This document shows positions 25,422 to 33,721 of a stretch of 61,590 bases of DNA, piece after piece. The notes below the pieces were generated by a model. It searched no databases, was not told the DNA's origin, and saw only the letters and a program-made list of their open reading frames with translations. Each line of letters opens with the position of its first letter. Positions within the stretch are counted from its first letter, which is position 1. Origin of the DNA: JALCOL01 sp022649665. Its GTDB lineage: Bacteria; Bacillota; Bacilli; Lactobacillales; Enterococcaceae. The position numbers and the translations under genes were made by a program. The stretch lies in assembly GCA_030372335.1 (NCBI GenBank), contig JAUDCW010000015.1; one strand, written 5' to 3'.

Positions 25422-26600
25422 ATGAAATTTGATGGATACCCGACACGTGAAGAAGTGTTGGAAGCAATTGATAGCAAGTGGCATGCAAAGCCGGCGATCG
25501 AGTGGGTGCCGATCGAAGCATCACTGGACCGGATCCTAGCAGCAGATTTGACATCGAAAATGACGTTTCCGATTTATCGTGCCGCAAAGCTCGATGGGAT
25601 CGCTTTTTCTTACGCGCAGTATCTTGCCGATGAACAGAAAACGGAAAATTGGCAACTCGGCCGGGATTATGCTTACGCAGATACGGGTGATGATTTTCCG
25701 GATGGCTTTGATACGGTGATCATGGTCGAAAAAGTTGATTTTTTGGAAAATGGCGGTCTGCATTTTTTAGAACCGTCCATTGAAAAAGGTGAAAACGTTG
25801 CCGACCGCGGTTCGACGATCAAAGCCGGCGACCTGGTCAGCAAGAAGCAGCGGCGGATCCGGCCGACTGATCTTGCGGCGTTTGCTTTGAGCGGAAACAC
25901 CCGCATCCCGGTGTATCAAAAACTAAAAGTCGCTTTCATTCCGACTGGCAGCGAATTGGTTCCGCTCAGAAGCCTCCCCAAAAGAGGACAGATGATCGAC
26001 TGCAACAGCTTGATGGTCCAAGCGACTCTGGAGAAATTTGGGGTCGAACCGCTGATTTACCCGATCGTTAAAGACATCACAGCAGATCTTGAAGCGACTC
26101 TGCAGGACGCGCTTACGCAAGCTGATCTTGTGCTGATCAACGGCGGATCGGCGCGCGGCAAAGAAGATTACAATGCTGGGATATTGGAACGCATGGGTGA
26201 GGTGATCTGCCACGGTGTCAAAGCAGCGCCTGGTCGGCCGCTCTGTCTGGCGATGATCGGCGAAACACCGGTGCTCAATATTCCTGGTCCGCCGGTCGCA
26301 ACATATTTTGGGCTGGATTGGTGCGTCAGCCATATCATCGCACATTACTACGGAACGCAAGTACCTGAAAAAGCAAAAGTTCAAGCTAAAATGAAAAATG
26401 AATGCGGTGGACCGGGGTTGGCAGACTTTTTATGCCGAATGGAACTCATGAAAAACGGCGACGCCTATGAGGCGATCTTCTTGTCGCCTAGAGGCGGAGC
26501 AATGGGGCAAGTTTTGAGTTCAAACGGGCAGCGGATCCTTGAACGCGGGAATCTGGGTTTTCATCCTGGGGAACTGATCGACGTTGAATGGATCGAATAG
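25422..26600 (+). CDS. MoeA-family molybdopterin molybdenumtransferase-like protein, divergent
   Basis: A 392-residue protein with the four-domain MoeA layout: the N-terminal AxxGRILAADL-type segment, FPIYRAAKLDG around 46-56, an MPT-binding domain with PTGSELV (about 173-179), and a C-terminal beta domain. Canonical MoeA inserts molybdate into molybdopterin. Here the usual GGVSVGDYD is GGSARGKEDY and the usual PGNPVS is PGPPVA. No other molybdopterin synthesis gene is in the window. It is inside a Fur-box operon between a metal-type ABC importer and DUF364. It may act in a metal-chelate step other than standard Moco synthesis. Confidence 0.83.
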   Translation: MKFDGYPTREEVLEAIDSKWHAKPAIEWVPIEASLDRILAADLTSKMTFPIYRAAKLDGIAFSYAQYLADEQKTENWQLGRDYAYADTGDDFPDGFDTVIMVEKVDFLENGGLHFLEPSIEKGENVADRGSTIKAGDLVSKKQRRIRPTDLAAFALSGNTRIPVYQKLKVAFIPTGSELVPLRSLPKRGQMIDCNSLMVQATLEKFGVEPLIYPIVKDITADLEATLQDALTQADLVLINGGSARGKEDYNAGILERMGEVICHGVKAAPGRPLCLAMIGETPVLNIPGPPVATYFGLDWCVSHIIAHYYGTQVPEKAKVQAKMKNECGGPGLADFLCRMELMKNGDAYEAIFLSPRGGAMGQVLSSNGQRILERGNLGFHPGELIDVEWIE

Positions 26601-26608
26601 GAGGAATT

Positions 26609-27382
26609 ATGAGCAGTTGGGAAATCTATGATCAATTGATCGACGGTATTGAAAGCACTGAAACGATCGAGCGCTGCGTGGCAGCATCTGATTGGACTTG
26701 TGTGCAGACACAAACAAATTTGGGGGTTGTGATGACGGTGCACGGGACAAGCCGCCCGCGCCTGATGAGCGAAAACATGATCGGCAAGCCGCTTAAAGAA
26801 GCTGCTCAGCTTGTTAAATCCTGGAATTTCATCGAAGCATCGCTAGGGATGGCAGCGATCAATGCCTACTACAATCGGCGCGAGTTTTTAACACCGCTTC
26901 CCGGGTTCAAAACGAAACCGCTAAAAAACAAAACGCTGGCGGAACGCAAAAAACAGGAAGCCTTTATTGCGTTTGCCGATGAAGTGAAAGGCAAAAAAGT
27001 CGGGATCATCGGACATTTTCCGTTCATCGAACAGCAATACAGTCCGCTGTGTGAGCTGTCGATTTTTGAACAACAGCCGCAAGACGGTGATTTTCCGGCA
27101 AGTGCCAGCGAATACTTGCTGGCGGAGCAGGACTTCGCGTTTATCACCGGGGTTACGCTGACAAACAAAACCCTCCCGCGGCTTTTTGAAGTGAGCAAAG
27201 GGAAAGTCAAGATCGCGATGGTCGGTCCGAGTGTGCCGATGTCGCCGATTTTAGCGGATCATGGTGCGAACAATCTTTCAGGCTTTTTGGCGATCGAACA
27301 AGATGAATTGTTCGAGGCTGTTGCGCAAGGCCGACAGATGGAGATTTTTAACTTCGGGCAAATGGTCAGTTTGGATCTCTAA
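26609..27382 (+). CDS. DUF364 (DUF4213) putative metal-chelation protein
   Basis: A 257-residue protein with an N-terminal enolase-N-like domain (DUF4213, about 1-85, with TNLGVVMTV) and a C-terminal Rossmann-like DUF364 domain (about 90-255, with KVGIIGHFP and VGPSVPMSP). Structures of this family have suggested a heavy-metal chelation role, and homologues sit near metal ABC importers. The start is the ATG behind TAGGAGG, 7 codons inside the longer frame. Last gene of the Fur-box operon. Enzymatic activity is unproven. Confidence 0.85.
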   Translation: MSSWEIYDQLIDGIESTETIERCVAASDWTCVQTQTNLGVVMTVHGTSRPRLMSENMIGKPLKEAAQLVKSWNFIEASLGMAAINAYYNRREFLTPLPGFKTKPLKNKTLAERKKQEAFIAFADEVKGKKVGIIGHFPFIEQQYSPLCELSIFEQQPQDGDFPASASEYLLAEQDFAFITGVTLTNKTLPRLFEVSKGKVKIAMVGPSVPMSPILADHGANNLSGFLAIEQDELFEAVAQGRQMEIFNFGQMVSLDL

Positions 27383-27411
27383 AGAAGCAGCTTGCAGGAA
27401 ACTGTGCAGAC

Positions 27412-27451
27412 AAAAAGAGAAAGCCGATTTGATTTTCGGCTTTCTCTTTTT
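27412..27451. terminator. Bidirectional terminator between convergent genes
   Basis: A 16-pair stem (27412-27427 with 27436-27451) with A and T tracts at both ends. It closes the plus-strand DUF364 operon and the minus-strand methyltransferase transcript. Confidence 0.9.
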
Positions 27452-27504
27452 GTGTTCAGCGGGTAGTCCTAGCATAGGATAACTTATTTGAGATGAGCAG
27501 CAGC

Positions 27505-28242
27505 TTATCTCACGGTTTTCGTTGCGGCGATGATCAACATCATCGGTCGGCGGAGCTCATCTTTCATCCCCGGAAGGTCGCGCATTTCCTCAGGCGGCCG
27601 CGGCTCCACCACATGATCGAGACGAAAGCCGTTCGCAAGCAAACCTTCGAGATACGTTGTCAGCGTTCGGTGGTATTTCTTCGTTTGGATCCCTAAAAAA
27701 CGCGGTTTTCGTACTCCTTCGTCAAAATAGCGGTCTACTGGGAAATGCTTGATGGTGCCATGTGCATCATATTCCCAGTCTTGCGTGCCGGAAGCGGTGA
27801 AGATCGGATGCTCGACGGAAAAAATAAAGCGGCCGTTTGGTTGTAAAAACGTATGGACTTTTTTTGCGACTGCATCAAAGGAAGGCAGATAATGAAAGAC
27901 AAGCGAACTCAAGACGATCTCGAAAGATTTCGGCGGGAAGGCGACTGTCATTAGATCATGCTGCAAATAAGTGATCGCCGGCGCACTATTTTTCGCTCGG
28001 GCGGTTGTCAGCATTTTTTGCGAAATGTCGACGCCGATCACCTTTTTTGCGCCGTGTTCGGCAGCATATTTACAGTGCCAGCCATAACCGCAACCCAGAT
28101 CGAGCACGGTTTTACCGTGAAAGTCAGGCAAGAGCGCCTGCAAAGTCTGCCATTCGCCGGCGCCGGCCAAGCCCTTTTGGCTCCGCAGCATTTTTTGATA
28201 TTGAGCAAAAAATGCTGGGTCATCATACAAATTCGCCGTCAT
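27505..28242 (-). CDS. SAM-dependent methyltransferase
   Basis: A 245-residue class I methyltransferase with TVLDLGCGYGWH at 45-56 for SAM binding, an acidic GVDIS loop and the IVLSSLVFHYL motif. It begins 31 bases after the pyruvate oxidase stop with a GGAG site, so it may share that transcript. Substrate unknown; the sequence resembles the generic UbiE/BioC-like group. Confidence 0.82.
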   Translation of the reverse strand: MTANLYDDPAFFAQYQKMLRSQKGLAGAGEWQTLQALLPDFHGKTVLDLGCGYGWHCKYAAEHGAKKVIGVDISQKMLTTARAKNSAPAITYLQHDLMTVAFPPKSFEIVLSSLVFHYLPSFDAVAKKVHTFLQPNGRFIFSVEHPIFTASGTQDWEYDAHGTIKHFPVDRYFDEGVRKPRFLGIQTKKYHRTLTTYLEGLLANGFRLDHVVEPRPPEEMRDLPGMKDELRRPMMLIIAATKTVR

Positions 28243-28273
28243 TTAAAAATCTCCATTCAATACGTATTTTGAT

Positions 28274-29998
28274 TTATTTTTGCAAAAGTTCCGCAAGGCT
28301 CGGCATATCATGAACGACATATTTTTCTTGATAAGCTTTGATTTCGTCTTGTGAGAATTTTGTTGGATCAAGTTTCATCGTATCCATTGGGATCAGCTGT
28401 TCATCGGTCGTTTTGACTTCGATCACGACCGGCCGATGCGACTTTTTCGCGGCAGCAAAAGCGAGCGGCAGCTGGTCGATCGATGTGATCGTGAACCCTT
28501 CTGCACCCATTGCTTCCGCAGCTTTTCCAAAATCAGCATCATAAAGATCGACCCCGTAGATGGCGCGGTTCGTTTGTTCCTGTTCAGGCTTGATAAAGCC
28601 GAGCAGATCGTTCGTCAACACGATATTGATGATCGGCAAATCATATTTTGCTTGGGTAATGATCTCCTGCATATTCATCCCGAAGCCGCCGTCGCCGGAG
28701 ATGGTGATGACTTGTTTGTCAGGGAATGCTATTTGGGCGCCGATCCCACCGGGAACTGCGTACCCCATCGTGGCAAACCAGCCGGACGTTGTAAAACCTT
28801 GCTTGCCATTCATCTCGATATGGCGGACGGAATTGATCGTGACGTTTCCAACGTCGGAAACAAAGATCGCATCCTCTTCAGCGATTTTGTTGAGTTCTTT
28901 AAAAATGGGTTCTACGCGCAGCGGCATCGTATCCGTTTCATCGAAACTGTGGCGCCAAGCATGCCAATTTTTGATATTTTCGCGGCTGACCGTCAGCCAC
29001 TTGTCTGCCGGACGGCTCGCGCCCATTTCAGTCAATTGTTCAAGCGCTGTGGTACCGTCACCAAAAATCGCGAGATCAACTTCGTGCCGCAGACCAAATT
29101 TGCGGACATCGATGTCGATTTGGATAAATTTCGCTTTTGGATTGAATGTATAGCGGCCGAACGGCATATTGGAGCCGGCGCAGATGATCAAGTCGGCCGC
29201 CAAAAGCGCTTCGACCCCTGGTTTGGTTGCAACGCGTCCGGTAAAGCCTAAAAAGTTTTCATAATCGTCAGGCACGATTCCTTTAGCCAGCACCGCTGCA
29301 GCGACCGGCATATTAAAATGTTCGCAGAATTTTTTGATCGCCGGAAATCCGCCGCGGAGCCCTTGGCCGATATAAAGAACCGGTTGCTTCGCTTTTGCGA
29401 TCAGCGGCAGCGCTTTTTCAAGCTGCTCTTTTTTGGGCAGCGGGACACCGGTCTGATAGGTGGCAGTTGTTGGCCGGAAACCATCATCGATTTCCGCAAA
29501 CCCAAGATCCACAGGAATCGTGACGACGGCTGGACCATTTTGCTCATACGCTTCTTTGATCGCCTCATCAATGATCAGCGGCAGGTTTTGGGCTGACGTG
29601 ACCGTGCGGTTATAGACAGCAACATCGTTGAACATCGGATTTTCATTCAGCTCTTGAAAACCATACGTATTCATTGCACCGGTCGCGACTTGTCCTAAAA
29701 GCACGAGAACGGGTGCACCGTCCATTCGCGCATCATACAGTCCTTGGATCAAGTGAGTGGCACCGGGACCGGCCGAGCCAAAACAAGCACTGACTTTTCC
29801 GGTCAATTTAGCTTCCGCTGCCGCTGCGAGCGCGCCGCCTTCTTCATTGCGGACTTGGATATACTTGATGCGTTCTTTTTCAGAATGCAGCGCATCGACT
29901 GTTGAGTTGATCGACCCGCCCGGCAGGCCGAAGATATGGTCGATCCCCCACGCTTCCATTACCTTCAGCATTGCAACTGCGGCATTGATTTTTATCAT
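28274..29998 (-). CDS. Pyruvate oxidase (SpxB/PoxL type)
   Basis: A 574-residue thiamine-diphosphate flavoenzyme. It converts pyruvate, phosphate and oxygen to acetyl phosphate, CO2 and hydrogen peroxide. The three domains are visible: an N-terminal PYR domain with IFGLPGGSINSTVDAL and the cofactor Glu near 53, a central FAD domain (about 185-345), and a C-terminal PP domain with GDGGFG at 435-440 and ND at 463-464. It is closer to streptococcal/lactobacillar pyruvate oxidase than to acetolactate synthase, in particular near the N-terminus. The ATG follows GAAGGAG. With lactate oxidase nearby, it could convert lactate to acetate with two peroxides. Confidence 0.88.
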   Translation of the reverse strand: MIKINAAVAMLKVMEAWGIDHIFGLPGGSINSTVDALHSEKERIKYIQVRNEEGGALAAAAEAKLTGKVSACFGSAGPGATHLIQGLYDARMDGAPVLVLLGQVATGAMNTYGFQELNENPMFNDVAVYNRTVTSAQNLPLIIDEAIKEAYEQNGPAVVTIPVDLGFAEIDDGFRPTTATYQTGVPLPKKEQLEKALPLIAKAKQPVLYIGQGLRGGFPAIKKFCEHFNMPVAAAVLAKGIVPDDYENFLGFTGRVATKPGVEALLAADLIICAGSNMPFGRYTFNPKAKFIQIDIDVRKFGLRHEVDLAIFGDGTTALEQLTEMGASRPADKWLTVSRENIKNWHAWRHSFDETDTMPLRVEPIFKELNKIAEEDAIFVSDVGNVTINSVRHIEMNGKQGFTTSGWFATMGYAVPGGIGAQIAFPDKQVITISGDGGFGMNMQEIITQAKYDLPIINIVLTNDLLGFIKPEQEQTNRAIYGVDLYDADFGKAAEAMGAEGFTITSIDQLPLAFAAAKKSHRPVVIEVKTTDEQLIPMDTMKLDPTKFSQDEIKAYQEKYVVHDMPSLAELLQK

Positions 29999-30081
29999 AT
30001 TTCCACGCTCCTTCTTTTACACTAATTCTAAAGTAACGCTGTTTTTTTCACAAATGAAAGGGCTTGCGCTCTTTTGAATGT

Positions 30082-30603
30082 TTAGGATTTCGGCATAAAC
30101 AGCTTTTTCATATCTGTCTTTTCAAGTGACAGCAGATCGATCTTTTTATCGAGTCCGCCAGCATAACCGGTCAAACTGCCATTTTTGCCGACAACCCGGT
30201 GGCATGGAATAATCAAGGCGATCGGATTGTGTCCAACGGCGCCGCCGACCGCTTGCGCGGACATTTTTTCTTTTCCATGTTCAGCAGCCATGCGTTTAGC
30301 GATTTCACCATAAGTGATCGTTTTTCCGTAAGGGACCGTCAACAAAATTTTCCAAACCTCTTCGCGAAATGGCGTGCCGGAAGGAGCAAGCGCTGGAGTG
30401 AAGTCAGGGTGTTTGCCGGCAAAATAAAGATCCAGCCATTTTTTGGTTTCCTGAAAGATCGGCAATTCTTTTTGCGTGAGTTCTGCAGTTTCATCTTCAC
30501 GAAGATATTTTTGTCCATTGAACGCCAGACGCGTCAAAGCGTCACCGTTTGAGGTCATGATCATTTCTCCAAGCGGGGAAGTATACGTATCGTAATAACT
30601 CAT
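30082..30603 (-). CDS. ogt: Methylated-DNA--[protein]-cysteine S-methyltransferase
   Basis: A 173-residue DNA repair protein that removes O6-alkyl groups from guanine by transferring them irreversibly to its own cysteine. The active site IIPCHRVVG places Cys134, and a helix-turn-helix wing (YGEIAKRMA) precedes it. The start is the ATG behind AAGGAG; the longer frame adds 27 unlikely residues. It follows the alkA gene by 20 bases, so the two alkylation-repair genes form an operon. Confidence 0.93.
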   Translation of the reverse strand: MSYYDTYTSPLGEMIMTSNGDALTRLAFNGQKYLREDETAELTQKELPIFQETKKWLDLYFAGKHPDFTPALAPSGTPFREEVWKILLTVPYGKTITYGEIAKRMAAEHGKEKMSAQAVGGAVGHNPIALIIPCHRVVGKNGSLTGYAGGLDKKIDLLSLEKTDMKKLFMPKS

Positions 30604-30623
30604 GATTAACTCCTTCTTTTTGA

Positions 30624-31268
30624 TTACTTTTTCTTTGGAGCATAGTCGTGCATCTCGGGGATCGAACCGGTCGCGACTGCCCAAATATAGAGACTAGCGA
30701 TACTGCCATACGGCGAGAAGCGCCGGCGATACTTTTCAAACAAAGGACGTGTGATCCGCCGATGATGATAGATCATCCGCAAACCGCGCTGGATCGCCAA
30801 ATCATCGTAGCTCAATATATCAGGACGCTCCAAACTGAAGAGCAGGATCATCTCTGCGGTCCAAACGCCGATTCCTTTGAGTGATGAGAGTGCCTTGATC
30901 GCTTCATCATCTGGAAGTTCGCGAATCCGCTCGAGATCGAATTGGCCGCTTGCGACTTGTTCAGAAAAATTGCATATGTATTCGGCTTTTCGAAAACTCA
31001 TCCCGAATGCCTGGATTTTTTTGATGCCTGCACGGCTGACAGTTTGCGGTGTGACATTTCCCAGACTCGTCTGCATGCGCCGCCAGATCGTTTTTTGAGC
31101 TTTCATTGAGATCTGCTGGCCGATGATGTGATGCAGCACTGCCGAAAAAAGATCCGGGTCGACGGTACGCTGGATCGGGCCGATTTGATCGATCACCTCA
31201 GCAAATTTTTTATCCTTCTTTTTTAAATAATCGACTTCTTTTTCACCATATTCCAAGTACATGGGCAT
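30624..31268 (-). CDS. DNA-3-methyladenine glycosylase II (AlkA family)
   Basis: A 214-residue helix-hairpin-helix glycosylase that excises alkylated purines. The HhH motif LKGIGVWTA is at 130-138, and a catalytic Asp lies near 155-156 in SYDDLAIQRGLR. It lacks the N-terminal TATA-box-like domain of E. coli AlkA, like many Firmicute homologues. ATG at 31262 is a possible alternative start with better spacing from AGGA. Paired with ogt. Confidence 0.88.
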   Translation of the reverse strand: MPMYLEYGEKEVDYLKKKDKKFAEVIDQIGPIQRTVDPDLFSAVLHHIIGQQISMKAQKTIWRRMQTSLGNVTPQTVSRAGIKKIQAFGMSFRKAEYICNFSEQVASGQFDLERIRELPDDEAIKALSSLKGIGVWTAEMILLFSLERPDILSYDDLAIQRGLRMIYHHRRITRPLFEKYRRRFSPYGSIASLYIWAVATGSIPEMHDYAPKKK

Positions 31269-31309
31269 CCCGTCCTTCAGCGTCTATTTTAACATGAACG
31301 CCGCTAAAC

Positions 31310-31338
31310 TTGCCAAGAAACGACCTGTTTGCTATTAT
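31310..31338 (+). promoter_or_regulatory. Promoter of the SMR exporter gene
   Basis: TTGCCA (31310-31315) and TATTAT (31333-31338) with a 17-base spacer precede the structured leader at 31358-31430. Confidence 0.6.
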
Positions 31339-31357
31339 GTAGAGATAATATATCAAA

Positions 31358-31430
31358 GTACCACCGGGTACGGACAAACAACGACTTCGTTAGGTCAAAG
31401 AAGAAGTCGCGGCTTGTCCATTTTTTATTT
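31358..31430 (+). ncRNA. Structured leader, candidate guanidine riboswitch with terminator
   Basis: Two hairpins lie between promoter and start. The first has arms GTACC (31358-31362) and GGTAC (31367-31371). The second is nested: GGACAA (31372-31377) pairs with TTGTCC (31414-31419) and CGACTTC (31382-31388) with GAAGTCG (31403-31409), followed by a T run as in a terminator. The first hairpin's ACC can pair with GGT in the second loop (about 31393-31395), a kissing arrangement. The downstream gene is of the guanidinium-exporter type. This fits a terminator-controlled guanidine riboswitch, possibly the guanidine-IV (mepA) class. The class assignment is from memory and needs a covariance search. 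Confidence 0.6.
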
Positions 31431-31445
31431 TAAGGAGGAAAAAAG

Positions 31446-31760
31446 ATGTCTTGGATCTATTTAGGAATCGCCGGAATTTTGGAAATCGTTTGGGCGGTCG
31501 CGATGAAGTTCAGCCACGGTTTTACCAACTTGTTTTACACAGGGATCACGATCGTCGGTTTGGTTTTTAGTTTTGTTTTCTTAGCGCTGGCGACAAAGCA
31601 TTTGCCGCTCAGTTTATCTTATCCCGTATGGACGGGGATCGGTGCCGTTGGTTCGATCATCGCGGGTGTGATCCTGTTTCACGACAAAATCACGCCGGTT
31701 ACCTGGATGTTTATCGTGATGCTCGTGATCGGCTTGATCGGGATCAAAGTCACTTCTTGA
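31446..31760 (+). CDS. gdx: SMR-family guanidinium exporter (Gdx/SugE type)
   Basis: A 104-residue four-helix membrane protein of the small multidrug resistance family. The proton/substrate-coupling Glu is residue 13 in GILEIVWAVAMK. The stretch SYPVWTGIGAVGS is typical of the SugE/Gdx branch, which exports guanidinium, rather than the EmrE branch. It works as an antiparallel dimer. A structured leader with a terminator precedes it, consistent with guanidine-dependent expression. Monocistronic. Confidence 0.88.
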   Translation: MSWIYLGIAGILEIVWAVAMKFSHGFTNLFYTGITIVGLVFSFVFLALATKHLPLSLSYPVWTGIGAVGSIIAGVILFHDKITPVTWMFIVMLVIGLIGIKVTS

Positions 31761-31766
31761 GCAAAA

Positions 31767-31821
31767 AAAGCTGCTTTTAGAACGCCGTTTATTCAGAAAC
31801 AGCATTCTTAAAAGCAGCTTT
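31767..31821. terminator. Bidirectional terminator between gdx and merR-type gene
   Basis: A stem of about 16 pairs (31767-31782 with 31805-31821) flanked by A and T tracts, shared by the two convergent genes. Confidence 0.8.
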
Positions 31822-31827
31822 CTCATG

Positions 31828-32592
31828 TTAGTGCGTTGTGTAATAGTTGATGATTTTTTGCAGCAGTTCGACGGAATCTTTTTCGGTTTTTTGATTATAA
31901 TACGCAGCGAAGCGTTCATCAGCGGCATACATTTGTGCTAATGCCCGGTGATATGCAGGTGTGTAATCAGGAGCAGCGAGCATCAGCCAGCGCCGATGCG
32001 CTTGAAATGCTTTTTCTGCGAGCGGTGAAGGCAGCTCGACTTCTTTTGCCAGCAGTTTATCGAGTGCATCGAGCAGTTCACTTTCGGCCGCTTGCATCGC
32101 TTGATATTGTGCGGCGCTCAGCTTTCCCCAATGCTGCTGAGCGCGATTTGCTTGTTCGTCGCCGTAGTGCTTGCGGATTTCTTTACCATACAGCTTTTCA
32201 TTTTTGCTGAGTTGCTGCTGCTTCCAAGTTTTAAATTTTTCTTGATCATTCATTTGGACCTCTCCTTTATAGTAGGCGAGCGTTTTCTGCAAATGTTTTT
32301 TTTGCATCTCCAGCTGAGCAAGCTCGTTTTCCACATCGGCAAGCTGCCGCGTCAAAACGTCCGCCGCGTGATAGCGGGGATCTTCCATGATTTTTTTGAT
32401 CTCAGCCAGCGGAATGCCAAGTGCGCGGTAAGACAAGATCTGCTGCAGCCGGTCGACCTCAGCAGTGCTGTAGATCCGGTAGCCGGCCGCAGAAACGCGA
32501 TGGGGCGGCAAAAGATCGATCTCATCATAATAACGCAGTGTTCTGGAACTCACGCTGGCAAGTTTCGCCAGTTGCTGGATCTGATACTCCAT
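31828..32592 (-). CDS. MerR-family regulator with TipAS domain
   Basis: A 254-residue regulator. The N-terminal MerR winged helix (about 1-70, LASVSSRTLRYYDEIDLLPP) is followed by a dimerisation coiled coil (about 75-115) and a C-terminal TipAS-like domain (about 120-250). In TipA relatives this domain binds peptide antibiotics. The ATG follows GAGGTG. Its promoter carries a palindrome in the spacer, indicating autoregulation. No obvious target gene adjoins it, so efflux targets may be elsewhere. Confidence 0.88.
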   Translation of the reverse strand: MEYQIQQLAKLASVSSRTLRYYDEIDLLPPHRVSAAGYRIYSTAEVDRLQQILSYRALGIPLAEIKKIMEDPRYHAADVLTRQLADVENELAQLEMQKKHLQKTLAYYKGEVQMNDQEKFKTWKQQQLSKNEKLYGKEIRKHYGDEQANRAQQHWGKLSAAQYQAMQAAESELLDALDKLLAKEVELPSPLAEKAFQAHRRWLMLAAPDYTPAYHRALAQMYAADERFAAYYNQKTEKDSVELLQKIINYYTTH

Positions 32593-32615
32593 GGTCGTTC
32601 ACCTCACAAAATCAT

Positions 32616-32644
32616 TCTATAGGTTGACGTCGCGTCAAGGTCAA
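32616..32644 (-). promoter_or_regulatory. MerR-type promoter with spacer palindrome
   Basis: On the minus strand TTGACC (32644-32639) and TATAGA (32621-32616) are separated by 17 bases. The spacer contains the palindrome TTGACG-TCG-CGTCAA (32624-32638 in plus coordinates), the position where MerR dimers bind. This supports autoregulation of the gene at 31828-32592. Confidence 0.7.
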
Positions 32645-32682
32645 GCGGGGATCAATCATTTAAGAAATTTTTTGAGCCTGCG

Positions 32683-33615
32683 TTAAGTACGCGTTGTTTG
32701 CTGCATCATCCACGTCAGCAGTTTTTGATAAGTTTCTTTGCGGTCGATTTCGTTCAGGACTTCGTGGCGATCCGCAGGTAAAAGTTCGAGATCAGCTTTT
32801 TTATGGAGCACCGCTAAAAGCGCGGCCAATTTTTTGACATCTTTGCCGAAATTGCCTACCGGATCTTCGGCTCCTGAGATCAGCAGCAGCGGCAACGCCG
32901 GATCGATCTTTGCCAAGAGTTTTTGATCGCTGGCGCGTTTCGTCAAAACGAACAACTCATGATAAGCTTGCACCGTGAAAATATCACGGATCAATGGATC
33001 ATTGAGATAAGCGTCAACGATCTCTTGGTCGCGTGTCAGCCAATCTTTTTCGGTTCGTGCTGGTTCAAATACGCGATTATTTTGACCAAGGACCAAATTT
33101 TCCAAAAATTTGGAGCGGTAATTTTCGCCGCAGAATTTTCTGATCAGATCGGCCAGAAAAAGTGCGCTGTTCATTTTAACGCTCGGCGCATACGCCGTTC
33201 CCATAATGATCGCCCCAGTGAGCGGGATGTCTGGATATTCGATCAAGTAATTTCGCAGAATAAGCGAGCCCAGCGAGTGACCGAGAAGAAAATACCGGCG
33301 GCTTGAGACTTTTTCTTGTGCGTAGCGGCGGACTTTTTCAACATCCGCTACTAAAATATTCCCGCCATTTGCGGGAAAACGGCCGAAGTCTTCTGCCGAA
33401 AGAATCGATTCGCCGTGACCGATCTGATCATGACCGATCACAAAGAAGCCGTTCAGGGCCAACATTTCGGCAAACTCCTGATAACGGCTGATGTGCTCGA
33501 CCATGCCGTGGATCAGCTGAACGGTCCCGCGGATCTCTTTTTCCGGTTGCCAAAGCGCAAGGTGCAGCTGATGGACTTGATCGGTCGACGGCAATGTTGT
33601 TTGGCTGATTTTCAT
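32683..33615 (-). CDS. Alpha/beta hydrolase, monoacylglycerol lipase-like
   Basis: A 310-residue serine hydrolase (Hydrolase_4 type). The nucleophile Ser114 lies in LLGHSLGSL. The oxyanion region is VQLIHGMVEH (about 32-41), and the acid and His are probably in SGAEDPVG and DRHEVLNE. There is no signal peptide, so it acts in the cytoplasm. Related enzymes cleave monoacylglycerols or lysophospholipids. Monocistronic. Confidence 0.82.
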   Translation of the reverse strand: MKISQTTLPSTDQVHQLHLALWQPEKEIRGTVQLIHGMVEHISRYQEFAEMLALNGFFVIGHDQIGHGESILSAEDFGRFPANGGNILVADVEKVRRYAQEKVSSRRYFLLGHSLGSLILRNYLIEYPDIPLTGAIIMGTAYAPSVKMNSALFLADLIRKFCGENYRSKFLENLVLGQNNRVFEPARTEKDWLTRDQEIVDAYLNDPLIRDIFTVQAYHELFVLTKRASDQKLLAKIDPALPLLLISGAEDPVGNFGKDVKKLAALLAVLHKKADLELLPADRHEVLNEIDRKETYQKLLTWMMQQTTRT

Positions 33616-33721
33616 CAGAATCCCTCTCTTCTTTTTTTCAGTGTAGCACGCTGTGAAAAAGAATGAAATACTGTTATTTTTTTCGTTGTTTTGGTAAAAT
33701 CGGCACAGAGGAGTGATTTAA

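Noticed and set aside
28436..29251. 271-residue open frame antisense to pyruvate oxidase
   Set aside because: It mirrors the codons of a clear, complete pyruvate oxidase gene, lacks a ribosome site and has no recognisable domain.
32092..32622. 176-residue frame antisense to the MerR gene
   Set aside because: Shadow frame; the opposite strand encodes a complete MerR/TipAS protein with promoter and terminator.
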